A stretch of 64,000 nucleotides of DNA. Origin: Pseudomonas huaxiensis. Its GTDB lineage: Bacteria; Pseudomonadota; Gammaproteobacteria; Pseudomonadales; Pseudomonadaceae. This document shows, piece after piece, positions 27,850-35,491 of the stretch. A program made the position numbers and the translations under genes. The DNA is taken from the NCBI RefSeq assembly GCF_003231275.1, contig NZ_QKVL01000010.1, positions 1 to 64,000 of the forward strand, written 5' to 3'. Under the pieces are notes generated by a model. That model searched no databases. It was not told the origin of the DNA and saw only the letters and a program-made list of their open reading frames with translations. The number at the start of each line of letters is the position of its first letter. Within the stretch, counting starts at the first letter, position 1.

Positions 27850-29574
27850 ATGGCCGCGCCAATCGTCCTGCCGATCGCTCACGCGAAGGCCAGGTCGCGC
27901 AGCGGTGTTGCGTTCGGTGACCGTCTATTCGTGGTCGGCGGTAAATGGTTGCTGCTGATCTTCCTCGCCATTTCGGTGCTGATGCCGCTGCTGGCGATCT
28001 TCTGGCGCGGCTTCAGCGGCGACGCCGGGCAAGGCGGCGGCCTGGTCGCGGCGCGCGCGCTGTTCGCCAGCGAGAACTTCCACTGGTTGCTCGGCAACAG
28101 CCTCAAGGTTTCCGTCAGCGTCGCGGCCATCGTCGTACCGCTGGCCTACCTGTTCGCCTACGCCCTGCAACGCACCCTGATTCCGGGCAAAGCCGTGTGG
28201 CGCGGGATTTCCCTGCTGCCGTTGCTGGCGCCGTCGATGTTGCCGGCCATCGCGCTGGTCTATCTGTTCGGTAACCAGGGCCTGCTGCGCGGGCTGCTCA
28301 GCGACAACATCTATGGTTTCTGGGGCATCGTGCTGGGCGAGGCGATCTACACCTTCCCGCATGCGCTGATGATTCTGCTGTCGGCCTTGTCGCTGGCCGA
28401 TGCGCGCCTGTTCGACGCCGCGTCCAGCATGGGCGCCGGGCCGTGGCGGGCGTTCCACAGCATTACCTGGCCGGCCACCCGCCAGGCCGTGTTTGCCGCG
28501 TTCTGCCTGGTGTTCACCCTGACCATCACCGACTTCGGCGTGCCCGTCGTGGTCGGCGGCGATTATCAGGTGCTGGCGCTGGAAGCCTATAAAGCGGTGG
28601 TCGGACAGCAGCAGTTCGGTCGCGGTGCACTGATCGGCATGGTGCTGTTGATCCCGGCGCTGCTCAGCTTCGGCGTCGATGCCTGGCTGCGCCGCCGTCA
28701 GGGCGAGGCCATGAGCGGCCGGGCCCAGGTGTTCGAGCCGGCAGTGTCGCGGCGTCGCGATGCCTGTTTCCTCGCCATTGTCCTGCTGGTGTGCGCCGTT
28801 CTGTTACTGGTGGTGGGCATGGCGGTGTACTCGTCGCTGGTGAAGTTCTGGCCTTACAACCTGTCGCTGTCACTCAAGCATTACCAGTTCGACGAAACCG
28901 CAGGCGGTGGCTGGCTGGCCTACCGCAACAGCCTGACCATGGCGGTCGGCACTGCGCTGATCGGCAGCGCGGTGATCTTCAGCGGCGCCTACCTGATGGA
29001 GAAGACCCGCGGCCAGCGCGCCCTCAACCTGATCCTGCGCCTGCTCAGTTTCGTGCCAATGGCCGTGCCGGGACTGGTGCTGGGCCTGGGTTACGTCTTC
29101 TTCTTCAACCTGCCGGGCAACCCGCTGCATGTGCTGTACGGAACCATGGCGCTGCTGGTGATGTGCACGGTCGCTCACTACCTGACCACCGCGCAGATGA
29201 CCGCCACCACTGCCCTGCGCCAGCTCGACGGCGAGTTCGAAGCCGCTGCGCTGTCGCTGAAAGCGCCGCTGTACCGGCACTTCATGCGGGTCACCGTGCC
29301 GATCTGCCTGCCGGCGTTGTTGGACATCATTCGCTACCTGTTCGTCTCGGCGATGACCACGGTGTCGGCGGCGATCTTCCTCTACAGCCCGGACACCATC
29401 CTCGCCGCCGTCGCCGTGTTGAACATGGATGACGCCGGCAACGTCGGCGGCGCGGCCGCCATGTCGACCTTGATTCTGCTGACCAGCGCGGCCGTATCGC
29501 TGCTGCTGGCCTGGGCCTCCCGCGGCCTGCTCAGCCGTTCCCAGGCCTGGCGCCAGCGCGCGCCGGGCCATTGA
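27850..29574 (+). CDS. ABC transporter permease, fused two-domain, phosphonate type
   Basis: A 574-residue permease in which two binding-protein-dependent transport domains are fused in one chain. Each has about six transmembrane helices and an EAA loop (DARLFDAASSMGAGPWRAFHSITWP in the first half; EFEAAALSLKAPLYRHFMRVTVP in the second). This FbpB-like architecture is shared by Fe(III) and 2-aminoethylphosphonate importers. The ATG at 27850 is 1 bp after the ATPase stop; the longer open frame into the ATPase gene is not used. Association with the following binding protein and amine oxidase favours aminoethylphosphonate over iron. Confidence 0.86.
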   Translation: MAAPIVLPIAHAKARSRSGVAFGDRLFVVGGKWLLLIFLAISVLMPLLAIFWRGFSGDAGQGGGLVAARALFASENFHWLLGNSLKVSVSVAAIVVPLAYLFAYALQRTLIPGKAVWRGISLLPLLAPSMLPAIALVYLFGNQGLLRGLLSDNIYGFWGIVLGEAIYTFPHALMILLSALSLADARLFDAASSMGAGPWRAFHSITWPATRQAVFAAFCLVFTLTITDFGVPVVVGGDYQVLALEAYKAVVGQQQFGRGALIGMVLLIPALLSFGVDAWLRRRQGEAMSGRAQVFEPAVSRRRDACFLAIVLLVCAVLLLVVGMAVYSSLVKFWPYNLSLSLKHYQFDETAGGGWLAYRNSLTMAVGTALIGSAVIFSGAYLMEKTRGQRALNLILRLLSFVPMAVPGLVLGLGYVFFFNLPGNPLHVLYGTMALLVMCTVAHYLTTAQMTATTALRQLDGEFEAAALSLKAPLYRHFMRVTVPICLPALLDIIRYLFVSAMTTVSAAIFLYSPDTILAAVAVLNMDDAGNVGGAAAMSTLILLTSAAVSLLLAWASRGLLSRSQAWRQRAPGH

Positions 29575-29620
29575 TTGCGCCAACCCAACCTGACCAACGT
29601 CCCTTCAAAGGAACCGCATC

Positions 29621-30646
29621 ATGTTCAAGCCACTCGCTCTTGCCGCTGCCGTCCTCTCCGCGTTCAGCCTGCAGGCCAGCGCCGCCCAGACCTCGTTGAC
29701 GGTCTACACCGCGCTGGAAGCTGAACAGCTCAAGAGCTACAAGCAGGCGTTCGAAAAGGCCAACCCGGACATCGAGATCAAGTGGGTGCGTGACTCCACC
29801 GGGATCATCACCGCCAAGCTGCTGGCCGAGAAAGACCGCCCGCAGGCCGACGCGGTGTGGGGCCTGGCCGCATCGAGCCTGGCGATCCTCGATCAGCAAG
29901 GCATGCTGCAAAGCTACGCGCCCAAGGACCTGGCCAAGATCGGCGGCAATTACCGTGATCCAGCCAACCCGCCGGCCTGGGTCGGCATGGACGTATGGGC
30001 TGCGACCATCTGCTTCAACACCGTCGAAGCCGAGAAGCAGGGCCTGAGCAAGCCAGTGAGCTGGCAGGACCTGACCAAGCCTGAGTACAAGGGCAAGATC
30101 GTCATGCCTAACCCGGCCTCGTCCGGCACCGGTTTCCTCGACGTCAGCGCCTGGCTGCAGACCTTCGGCGAGCCGCAGGGCTGGGCCTACATGGACGCCC
30201 TGCACCAGAACATCGGCCAGTACGTTCACTCCGGCTCCAAGCCGTGCAAGCTGGCAGCCGCAGGTGAGTTCCCGATCGGCATCTCCTTCGAATACCCGGC
30301 CGTGCAGCTCAAGCGCCAGGGCGCGCCGCTGGACATCGTGCTGCCGAAAGAAGGCCTGGGCTGGGAGATCGAGGCTACCGCCGTGATCAAGGGCACCCCG
30401 AACGAAGCGGCGGCCAAGCGTCTGGCCGACTTCTCCGCCAGCCCTGCGGCGATGGAGCTGTACAAGGAAAACTTCGCCGTGCTGGCCCAGCCGGGCATCG
30501 CCAAGGCGCAGACCGAACTGCCGGCGGACTACGAACAGCGCCTGATCAAGAACGACTTCGCCTGGGCCTCGAAGAACCGCGACCAGATTCTGAGCGAGTG
30601 GCGCAAGCGGTATGACGGCAAGTCGGAGAAGGTTGCGCAGCAGTAA
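29621..30646 (+). CDS. Periplasmic binding protein, 2-aminoethylphosphonate type
   Basis: A 341-residue extracellular solute-binding protein with signal peptide MFKPLALAAAVLSAFSLQASA. The mature part starts AQTSLTVYTALEAEQLKSY, typical of the Fe/phosphonate (SBP_bac_6-like) group. It contains WVRDSTGIITAKLLAEKD, WGLAASSLAIL, GMDVWAATICFN and PNPASSGTGFLDVS. The tyrosine pairs that bind iron in FbpA proteins are not evident, which supports a small organophosphonate ligand. It follows the permease by 46 bp with AAGGAAC before the ATG. A perfect REPIN hairpin separates it from the oxidase gene, which may set high binding-protein expression relative to the downstream gene. Confidence 0.86.
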   Translation: MFKPLALAAAVLSAFSLQASAAQTSLTVYTALEAEQLKSYKQAFEKANPDIEIKWVRDSTGIITAKLLAEKDRPQADAVWGLAASSLAILDQQGMLQSYAPKDLAKIGGNYRDPANPPAWVGMDVWAATICFNTVEAEKQGLSKPVSWQDLTKPEYKGKIVMPNPASSGTGFLDVSAWLQTFGEPQGWAYMDALHQNIGQYVHSGSKPCKLAAAGEFPIGISFEYPAVQLKRQGAPLDIVLPKEGLGWEIEATAVIKGTPNEAAAKRLADFSASPAAMELYKENFAVLAQPGIAKAQTELPADYEQRLIKNDFAWASKNRDQILSEWRKRYDGKSEKVAQQ

Positions 30647-30650
30647 TGGC

Positions 30651-30724
30651 CGCATCGCCGGCAAGCCGGCTCCCACAGGTACTGCATGCACCGAACCTGT
30701 GGGAGCCGGCTTGCCGGCGATGCT
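30651..30724. repeat. Perfect REPIN inside the phosphonate operon
   Basis: Two exactly complementary 29-nt arms (30652-30680 and 30695-30723) enclose a 14-nt loop. The core is CCGGCAAGCCGGCTCCCAC. The element lies between the binding-protein stop (30646) and the oxidase start (30756), within what looks like one operon, and ends in TTTTTAG on the plus strand, so it could partly terminate transcription or stabilise upstream mRNA. Confidence 0.92.
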
Positions 30725-30755
30725 TTTTAGAACTGATCACACTGCAGGGCCTGAA

Positions 30756-31883
30756 ATGACCGATTTCCTGATTGTCGGCGCCGGCATCCTCGGCCTTTCC
30801 CACGCCTACGCCGCCGCCCGTCGCGGCCTGCGGGTGAAGGTCTTCGAGCGCAGCGCCACGCCGCTCGGCGCTTCGGTGCGCAACTTCGGCCAGGCGCTGG
30901 TCAGCGGCCAGCCGCCTGGCCAGATGCTCGACCTCGCCCGCGCCAGCCGTCCTCTCTGGGCCCATTGGGCCGAACACGCCGGCTTCGCCCTCAAGCGCAA
31001 CGGCTCGCTGCTGCTGGCGCGCACCGCGCAAGAGCGCGATGTGCTGGAAGCCTTCTGCGAAAGCCGCGCGGTCGAATACGGCTACCCGGCCCGCCTGCTC
31101 GAAGGTGCTGAACTCAACGCCCTCTACGACGGACGTTTCAGCCATCACCGCGCTGCCCTGCATGGTCTCGAAGACCAGCAGCTCTATTCCCGCGAAGCCC
31201 TGCCGACCCTGGTGGCCTGGCTGCGTGAGCAGATGGGTGTCGAGTTCCACTTTTCCACCCTGGTCCGGGATATCGAACCGGGGCGCCTGAGCACCACGGC
31301 CGGCACCTTCAGTGGCGGGCAGATCGTGGTCTGCTCCGGTCACGACTACCAGACCCTGCTGGCCGAGCCGATGGCCGTGCTGCAACCGCAGGTCTGTCGC
31401 CTGCAGATGCTCCGCGCCCGGCCACGCTTCCAGCTAGACCTGCAGCACTCGCTGCTCACCGGCCTGAGCTGCCTGCATTACGGCGCCTACGCCGACCTGC
31501 CGCAGGCTGCTGCTTTGCGCGAGCGGGTCCAGTCCCACAGCCCCCATCTACTGGAGCACGGCATCCACCTGCTGATCAGCCCCACGCCCCACGGCGAGTT
31601 GATCATCGGCGACTCCCACGCCTACGGCAGCGATGCCTCGCCGTTCAACGCCGAGCAGGTGGACAACTGGATGATCGAACTCGCCGAGCACACCCTTGGC
31701 GGGCGCATCGAAGTGGTCGAGCGCTGGCAGGGCGTTTATGGCTCGGGTGGTCCGGGGCCGTTCTCGTTGCTGCCGGTAACGCCGGGGATCAGCGCGGCGC
31801 TGATGCACACCGGCGTCGGCATGAGCGTCGGTCCGGCGCTGGCTGAGCGGCATGTGGCGCGGTTGTTGGGTGAAGTGTCGTGA
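30756..31883 (+). CDS. FAD-dependent amine oxidase, phosphonate-linked (TIGR03364-like)
   Basis: A 375-residue flavoprotein of the DAO fold: the FAD dinucleotide motif DFLIVGAGILGLSHAYAAARRG at the N terminus and a C-terminal GPFSLLPVTPGISAALMHTGVGMSVGPALAERH. The sequence QLYSREALPTLVAWLREQMG is typical of glycine/sarcosine oxidase relatives. Placed after an aminoethylphosphonate importer, it matches the family of recurrent FAD enzymes in phosphonate gene clusters. These are thought to oxidise aminoethylphosphonate or its N-methyl derivative to phosphonoacetaldehyde. No phosphonoacetaldehyde hydrolase or dehydrogenase is nearby, so the later step must be encoded elsewhere. Confidence 0.82.
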   Translation: MTDFLIVGAGILGLSHAYAAARRGLRVKVFERSATPLGASVRNFGQALVSGQPPGQMLDLARASRPLWAHWAEHAGFALKRNGSLLLARTAQERDVLEAFCESRAVEYGYPARLLEGAELNALYDGRFSHHRAALHGLEDQQLYSREALPTLVAWLREQMGVEFHFSTLVRDIEPGRLSTTAGTFSGGQIVVCSGHDYQTLLAEPMAVLQPQVCRLQMLRARPRFQLDLQHSLLTGLSCLHYGAYADLPQAAALRERVQSHSPHLLEHGIHLLISPTPHGELIIGDSHAYGSDASPFNAEQVDNWMIELAEHTLGGRIEVVERWQGVYGSGGPGPFSLLPVTPGISAALMHTGVGMSVGPALAERHVARLLGEVS

Positions 31884-31952
31884 GGTGCGGGTGATGGACC
31901 CGCGGGGGGGGCTCAAGGCAAAGGCCATTGGGCTTCTTTTGCGATCAGGTTG

Positions 31953-32036
31953 AGGGCCTCATCGCTGGCAAGCCAGCTCCCACAAGGTCCAGCGCATGCC
32001 GTAACTGTGGGAGCTGGCTTGCCAGCGATAGGGGCT
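31953..32036. repeat. REP pair (REPIN), CTGG type
   Basis: AGGGCCTCATCGCTGGCAAG onward (31953-31984) is matched by CTGTGGGAGCTGGCTTGCCA onward (32005-32036). It lies between the convergent oxidase and GTPase genes. Just upstream is a run of eight G at about 31904-31911. Confidence 0.85.
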
Positions 32037-32047
32037 TCCAGCCGGGC

Positions 32048-33412
32048 TCAGATCTCCTGTACCAGCGCTTCAATCTGCTCCAACCGCTCCGCCTGACTCA
32101 ACCTGGCCCCCGGATTCAACGACGACCACTGCGGATGCGCCCGCGCCTTGCTCAGCGCCGCCGGCAGCTTCCCTTCGCGCCAGGCCTGGTCAGGCGGGGT
32201 GTCCAGTTTGATCCGGTTCATCGCCGCATGCCCGCGGCTGTCCAGCGCTTGCAGCAGTTGCTTCTGCCGCACGGCGAGCAGGCGCAACACCGCATCGTCC
32301 ACGGTCAGTTCCTGTTGTCCCTTGAGTTTGCCCAGCAACCGCGAACCATAGCTGCGCGCCGTGCCCAGCGCGCCACCGGCGATGGCCCCGGCCAGCGCGG
32401 CGACGCCGAGGGTCAGGCCGCCGACCGCGAGGTCGATTCCCGCCCCGGCTGCGGCACCCGCCACGACACCGCCGCCCAGGCGAATGCCCAGTTGCTTGAG
32501 GGTTTCCGGGTTGAACAGGTCATCGCCCCAGCGCCCGTCCAGCAGCGGCAGGTCGCTGGTGTTGGCGTCTTCGCGGCGGAAGGCATACAGCTTGAGCAGT
32601 GCTTCGACGCAGCGTTGCTCACGTTGGCGAATGGTGTCGCGCAGCTCGCGCACGGCGGCGGCTTCTTCGTCCGGCTTGGCCACCACACTGCGCCGGCACG
32701 CTGCGCAATCCACCAGCAGTTCGGCGATCAGGCGTTTGCCGCTGTGCTGGCGAAGCTGGCGTTGCGCCTGCTGGTCGTCGATCAGCCGTTGCAGGGCCGG
32801 GCGGGCGTTTTCCAGCATCAGGGCGAGGCTTTCGTATAGCCGTCGCTCGCCGTCTTCGGGTGGCGCAACGCTGTCGAAACGCACCAGCGCGTGCAGCCCC
32901 AGCCGGGCCAGGGCCTCACGCCAGTCGGGTTCGCGGTGGTCGCTGCTGGCGACGAAATTGAGCACCGGCAGCAGCGGCTTGCCGCAGCCGGCGAGCACTT
33001 CCAGTTCGTCGCGGTACTTGGCCAGCACCGGCTCGCGGGCGTCAATCACATAGAGCCCGGCGTCGCTGGCCTGCAACTGGCGCAACACCTTGGCCTCCTG
33101 TTCGAAGCGCTGGCGCGCCTCGCTGCTTTGCAGGAAGCGTTCGAGTCGCGCCGGGCCGTCGAGACGCTCGCCGGGGCGTTCCAGACGTTCCAGATAATCG
33201 AGCAGGGCGATGGCGTCTTCCAGGCCCGGCGTGTCGTACAGCTCCAGCAGCGGCTGGCCGTCCACCGACAGCCGCGCGCCTTCGACATGCCGGGTGGTGC
33301 TGGGGCGATGGGACACTTCGCCGAAGCCGACATCGCGGGTCAGGGTCCGCAGCAGCGAGGTCTTGCCGACATTGGTGTGGCCGACCACGGCCAGCTTCAG
33401 CGCTTTAGTCAT
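32048..33412 (-). CDS. GTPase with C-terminal DUF3482-like domain
   Basis: A 454-residue protein. The N-terminal G domain (about 1-220) has G1 GHTNVGKTSLLR, a switch I threonine in PSTTRHVEG, and G3 LYDTPGLED. The G4 NKxD motif is altered: the expected place reads LPVLNFVASSD. Residues about 300-350 contain a glycine-rich, glycine-zipper-like hydrophobic stretch (GGGVVAGAAAGAGIDLAVGG) that could insert in or bind a membrane. The gene overlaps the upstream DUF2868 gene by 8 bp, so the two are translated together and probably act as one membrane-linked unit. The function of this conserved pair is unknown. Confidence 0.82.
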   Translation of the reverse strand: MTKALKLAVVGHTNVGKTSLLRTLTRDVGFGEVSHRPSTTRHVEGARLSVDGQPLLELYDTPGLEDAIALLDYLERLERPGERLDGPARLERFLQSSEARQRFEQEAKVLRQLQASDAGLYVIDAREPVLAKYRDELEVLAGCGKPLLPVLNFVASSDHREPDWREALARLGLHALVRFDSVAPPEDGERRLYESLALMLENARPALQRLIDDQQAQRQLRQHSGKRLIAELLVDCAACRRSVVAKPDEEAAAVRELRDTIRQREQRCVEALLKLYAFRREDANTSDLPLLDGRWGDDLFNPETLKQLGIRLGGGVVAGAAAGAGIDLAVGGLTLGVAALAGAIAGGALGTARSYGSRLLGKLKGQQELTVDDAVLRLLAVRQKQLLQALDSRGHAAMNRIKLDTPPDQAWREGKLPAALSKARAHPQWSSLNPGARLSQAERLEQIEALVQEI

Positions 33413-34784
33413 GACCGTGCTCCAGCCAGTTCAACGGTGCCGTGTCGGCGTGGGGCAAGGCCAGTTGGTCCAGGGCCTGATGCCAGTCGCCAAGACGCTC
33501 GGCGTCCAGCGCCTGACCGGGTGGCGGCTGCATCAGCCAGATCCGCGTGGCCGCGGCGCTGCGCGCCAGCTCGGCGAGCAGCGCGAGGCTGCCGCGATCC
33601 GGCGAGCGCCGTGGGTCGCAGGCAATCGCCAGGCGCGCCGGAGGAAAGTGGCTGAGCTGTTCCAGCAAGCGCTTGCGTGATTCGCGGCTGTCCAGCACGC
33701 CGGCGTTGGTCACCGAGGCCGGCAGGGCAGGCGGCCACGGGCGTTGATCGTCCAGTTCCAGGCCGACCAGCAGCGCGCCGTCGTGCTGCACGTCGTCCTG
33801 ACCGCGTTCGATCTGCGGTAACTGATCGGGGGCGGCATCGTTCACGCCGAGGCGTTCGCTGCTGGGCATCAACGATTCGCGCAGGGCGCTGTAGCCGGGG
33901 AGTTTGAGGTCGAGGGCGAGCCGCGCGCGGCCCTGGCGCCAGCGCCACAGGCAGAGCGCCGCCAGCAGCAGGCGCGGCAGGATCCCGTAGACCACCAGCA
34001 CGCCGAGCAGCCAGCCGGCCCAGGCCTGACGGCTCAGTTCCAGCGCTGGCTGGCTGTCGCCGCTGGCGCGGATCATCGCCGCGTCCGGGGTGCTGAAACC
34101 GAGCAGGGACGGCAGGGCGCCGAGGGTTTGGGTCAGGCTGACGAAGGTGTCGGGTTGGAGCAGCGTGGTTTCCCAGACGAAACCGTAGCGCCGGGTCGAG
34201 AGCAGCATCAGCAGTAACACCAGCGCCGCGAGCAACGCCAGCAACCACAGGCCGTGGACCAGCGTGCCGAGTAGCCAGCGGGTCAGGCGCTGGCGTTGCA
34301 GCAGGACCAAAAGCGCTGGAGCAAGGTGCGCGGCCTTGGCGTCGCGGGCGAGTTTTTCGCTGAGCCAGAGCCACAGCCGGCCGAGGCTCGCACCCTGATC
34401 GCCAGCCATGGAAAGGCCGGTGGCCCAGCCCAGTAGTAGAAGGAGATTGAGCCCGAGCAGGCTGCCCAGGGCCCAGAACACATTCACCGGGCGCTGCCCG
34501 TCGCCGAGCGCGGCAAAGGCCAGCCCGGCGCCGCTGACCAGCGCCACAACCAGCAGCGCCAGCAAGGCCAGACGGGCCCCGCGTTTGTAGTGTTCCAGCG
34601 CCTGGCGCAGGCCGTCGCGTTCGGCCAGGAAGAGGGCGCGGTGTTCGATGCGCTGGGCGAGGTCGCCGCCTTGTTGGCGGGCGCGGCGATTGGCTTCCTG
34701 GTCTTCCAGGGGCCCCGTGTGTTCTTCGCGCAGGCGCACCGCTTCGGTCAGCCAGCGCTTGTCCAGGTCGGTCAGTCCAGTCAC
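33405..34784 (-). CDS. DUF2868 inner-membrane protein, partner of the GTPase
   Basis: A 459-residue protein. The N-terminal 90 residues are charged (DKRWLTEAVRLREEHTGPLE). Four hydrophobic segments follow, at about 90-115, 120-140, 185-210 and 285-305 (LALLALLVVALVSGAGLAFAAL, LLLLLGWATGL, LLALLAALVLLLMLL). The C-terminal 120 residues form a cytosolic domain ending WLEHGHD, with LAIACDPRRSPDRGSLALLAELA. This fits the DUF2868 family, nearly always encoded just upstream of a DUF3482-type GTPase, as here with an 8-bp overlap. No biochemical role has been assigned that I know of. Confidence 0.82.
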   Translation of the reverse strand: MTGLTDLDKRWLTEAVRLREEHTGPLEDQEANRRARQQGGDLAQRIEHRALFLAERDGLRQALEHYKRGARLALLALLVVALVSGAGLAFAALGDGQRPVNVFWALGSLLGLNLLLLLGWATGLSMAGDQGASLGRLWLWLSEKLARDAKAAHLAPALLVLLQRQRLTRWLLGTLVHGLWLLALLAALVLLLMLLSTRRYGFVWETTLLQPDTFVSLTQTLGALPSLLGFSTPDAAMIRASGDSQPALELSRQAWAGWLLGVLVVYGILPRLLLAALCLWRWRQGRARLALDLKLPGYSALRESLMPSSERLGVNDAAPDQLPQIERGQDDVQHDGALLVGLELDDQRPWPPALPASVTNAGVLDSRESRKRLLEQLSHFPPARLAIACDPRRSPDRGSLALLAELARSAAATRIWLMQPPPGQALDAERLGDWHQALDQLALPHADTAPLNWLEHGHD

Positions 34785-34861
34785 GTACAGCTTCCGTTGA
34801 GCGAGTCAGTCTGGAAGCATAACCCAGGCATCCGCGAACGGGCTTTGCTATCCTCGCCGCC

Positions 34862-35380
34862 ATGAAAACATCACGCCCTCTCAGCCTGATCGCGGCCCTC
34901 GCCGAGAACCGCGTCATCGGCATCGACAATCGCATGCCCTGGCATTTGCCGGGGGACTTCAAGTACTTCAAGGCCACCACGCTGGGCAAGCCGATCATCA
35001 TGGGTCGCAAGACCTGGGATTCGCTGGGCCGCCCGCTGCCGGGCCGGCTGAACCTGGTGGTCAGCCGCCAGACCGGGCTGCAACTGCAAGGCGCCGAGGT
35101 GTTCGCCTCACTGGAAGACGCCATCGTCCGCGCCGACCAGTGGGCGGCGGAGCAGGGCGTGGATGAGCTGATGCTGATCGGCGGCGCGCAGCTTTACGGG
35201 CAGGCGCTGGAGACGGGACTGGCGGATCGCTTGTACCTGACCCGGGTGGAGTTGAGCCCGGAAGGGGATGCCTGGTTTCCCGAGGTGGATGAGCGGGTCT
35301 GGACCAAGGTGTCCAGCGAACAGGCGCCGGCTGAGGAAGGGAAACCGGTGTATCACTTCGAGGTTTGGGAGCGGGGCTGA
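34862..35380 (+). CDS. folA: Dihydrofolate reductase
   Basis: A 172-residue enzyme that reduces dihydrofolate to tetrahydrofolate with NADPH, the target of trimethoprim. The N-terminal strand and Met20-type loop IAALAENRVIGIDNRMPWHLPGDFKYFK, then PIIMGRKTWDSLGRPLPGRLNLVVSR and LMLIGGAQLY, are fully typical. An acidic residue, Asp in LPGDFKYF, occupies the catalytic position. It serves thyA (21799), which produces the dihydrofolate. It is divergent from the DUF2868 gene with only 77 bp between. Confidence 0.96.
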   Translation: MKTSRPLSLIAALAENRVIGIDNRMPWHLPGDFKYFKATTLGKPIIMGRKTWDSLGRPLPGRLNLVVSRQTGLQLQGAEVFASLEDAIVRADQWAAEQGVDELMLIGGAQLYGQALETGLADRLYLTRVELSPEGDAWFPEVDERVWTKVSSEQAPAEEGKPVYHFEVWERG

Positions 35381-35398
35381 GATCTTGGGGCCGCGCTG

Positions 35399-35485
35399 CG
35401 GCCCTTTCGCCGGCAAGACCGGCTCCCACGGGGTTCGGGGTACGCAGAACCCTGTGGGAGCTGGCTTGCCAGCGATGAGGCCCTC
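35399..35485. repeat. REP pair (REPIN), hybrid arms
   Basis: The left arm (about 35401-35430) reads CGCCGGCAAGACCGGCTCCC, with one inserted base relative to the CCGG core. The right arm (35453-35485) is CTGTGGGAGCTGGCTTGCCA type. The arms belong to different variants and pair imperfectly. It lies between folA and the convergent cystine transporter. Confidence 0.82.
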
Positions 35486-35491
35486 AAAAAG

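Noticed and set aside
27850..30646. The ABC transporter as an Fe(III) importer (FbpABC type).
   Set aside because: The fused permease and fold allow it, but the binding protein lacks evident iron tyrosines and the adjacent FAD amine oxidase points to aminoethylphosphonate. Not fully excluded.
31904..31911. A run of eight G after the FAD oxidase gene, considered as a phase-variation tract.
   Set aside because: It lies outside any coding frame or recognisable promoter, so slippage would have no obvious effect.
32048..34784. The GTPase/membrane pair as an antiphage defence system.
   Set aside because: It lies in conserved backbone between folA and metabolic genes, with no nuclease, toxin or mobile-element signs.
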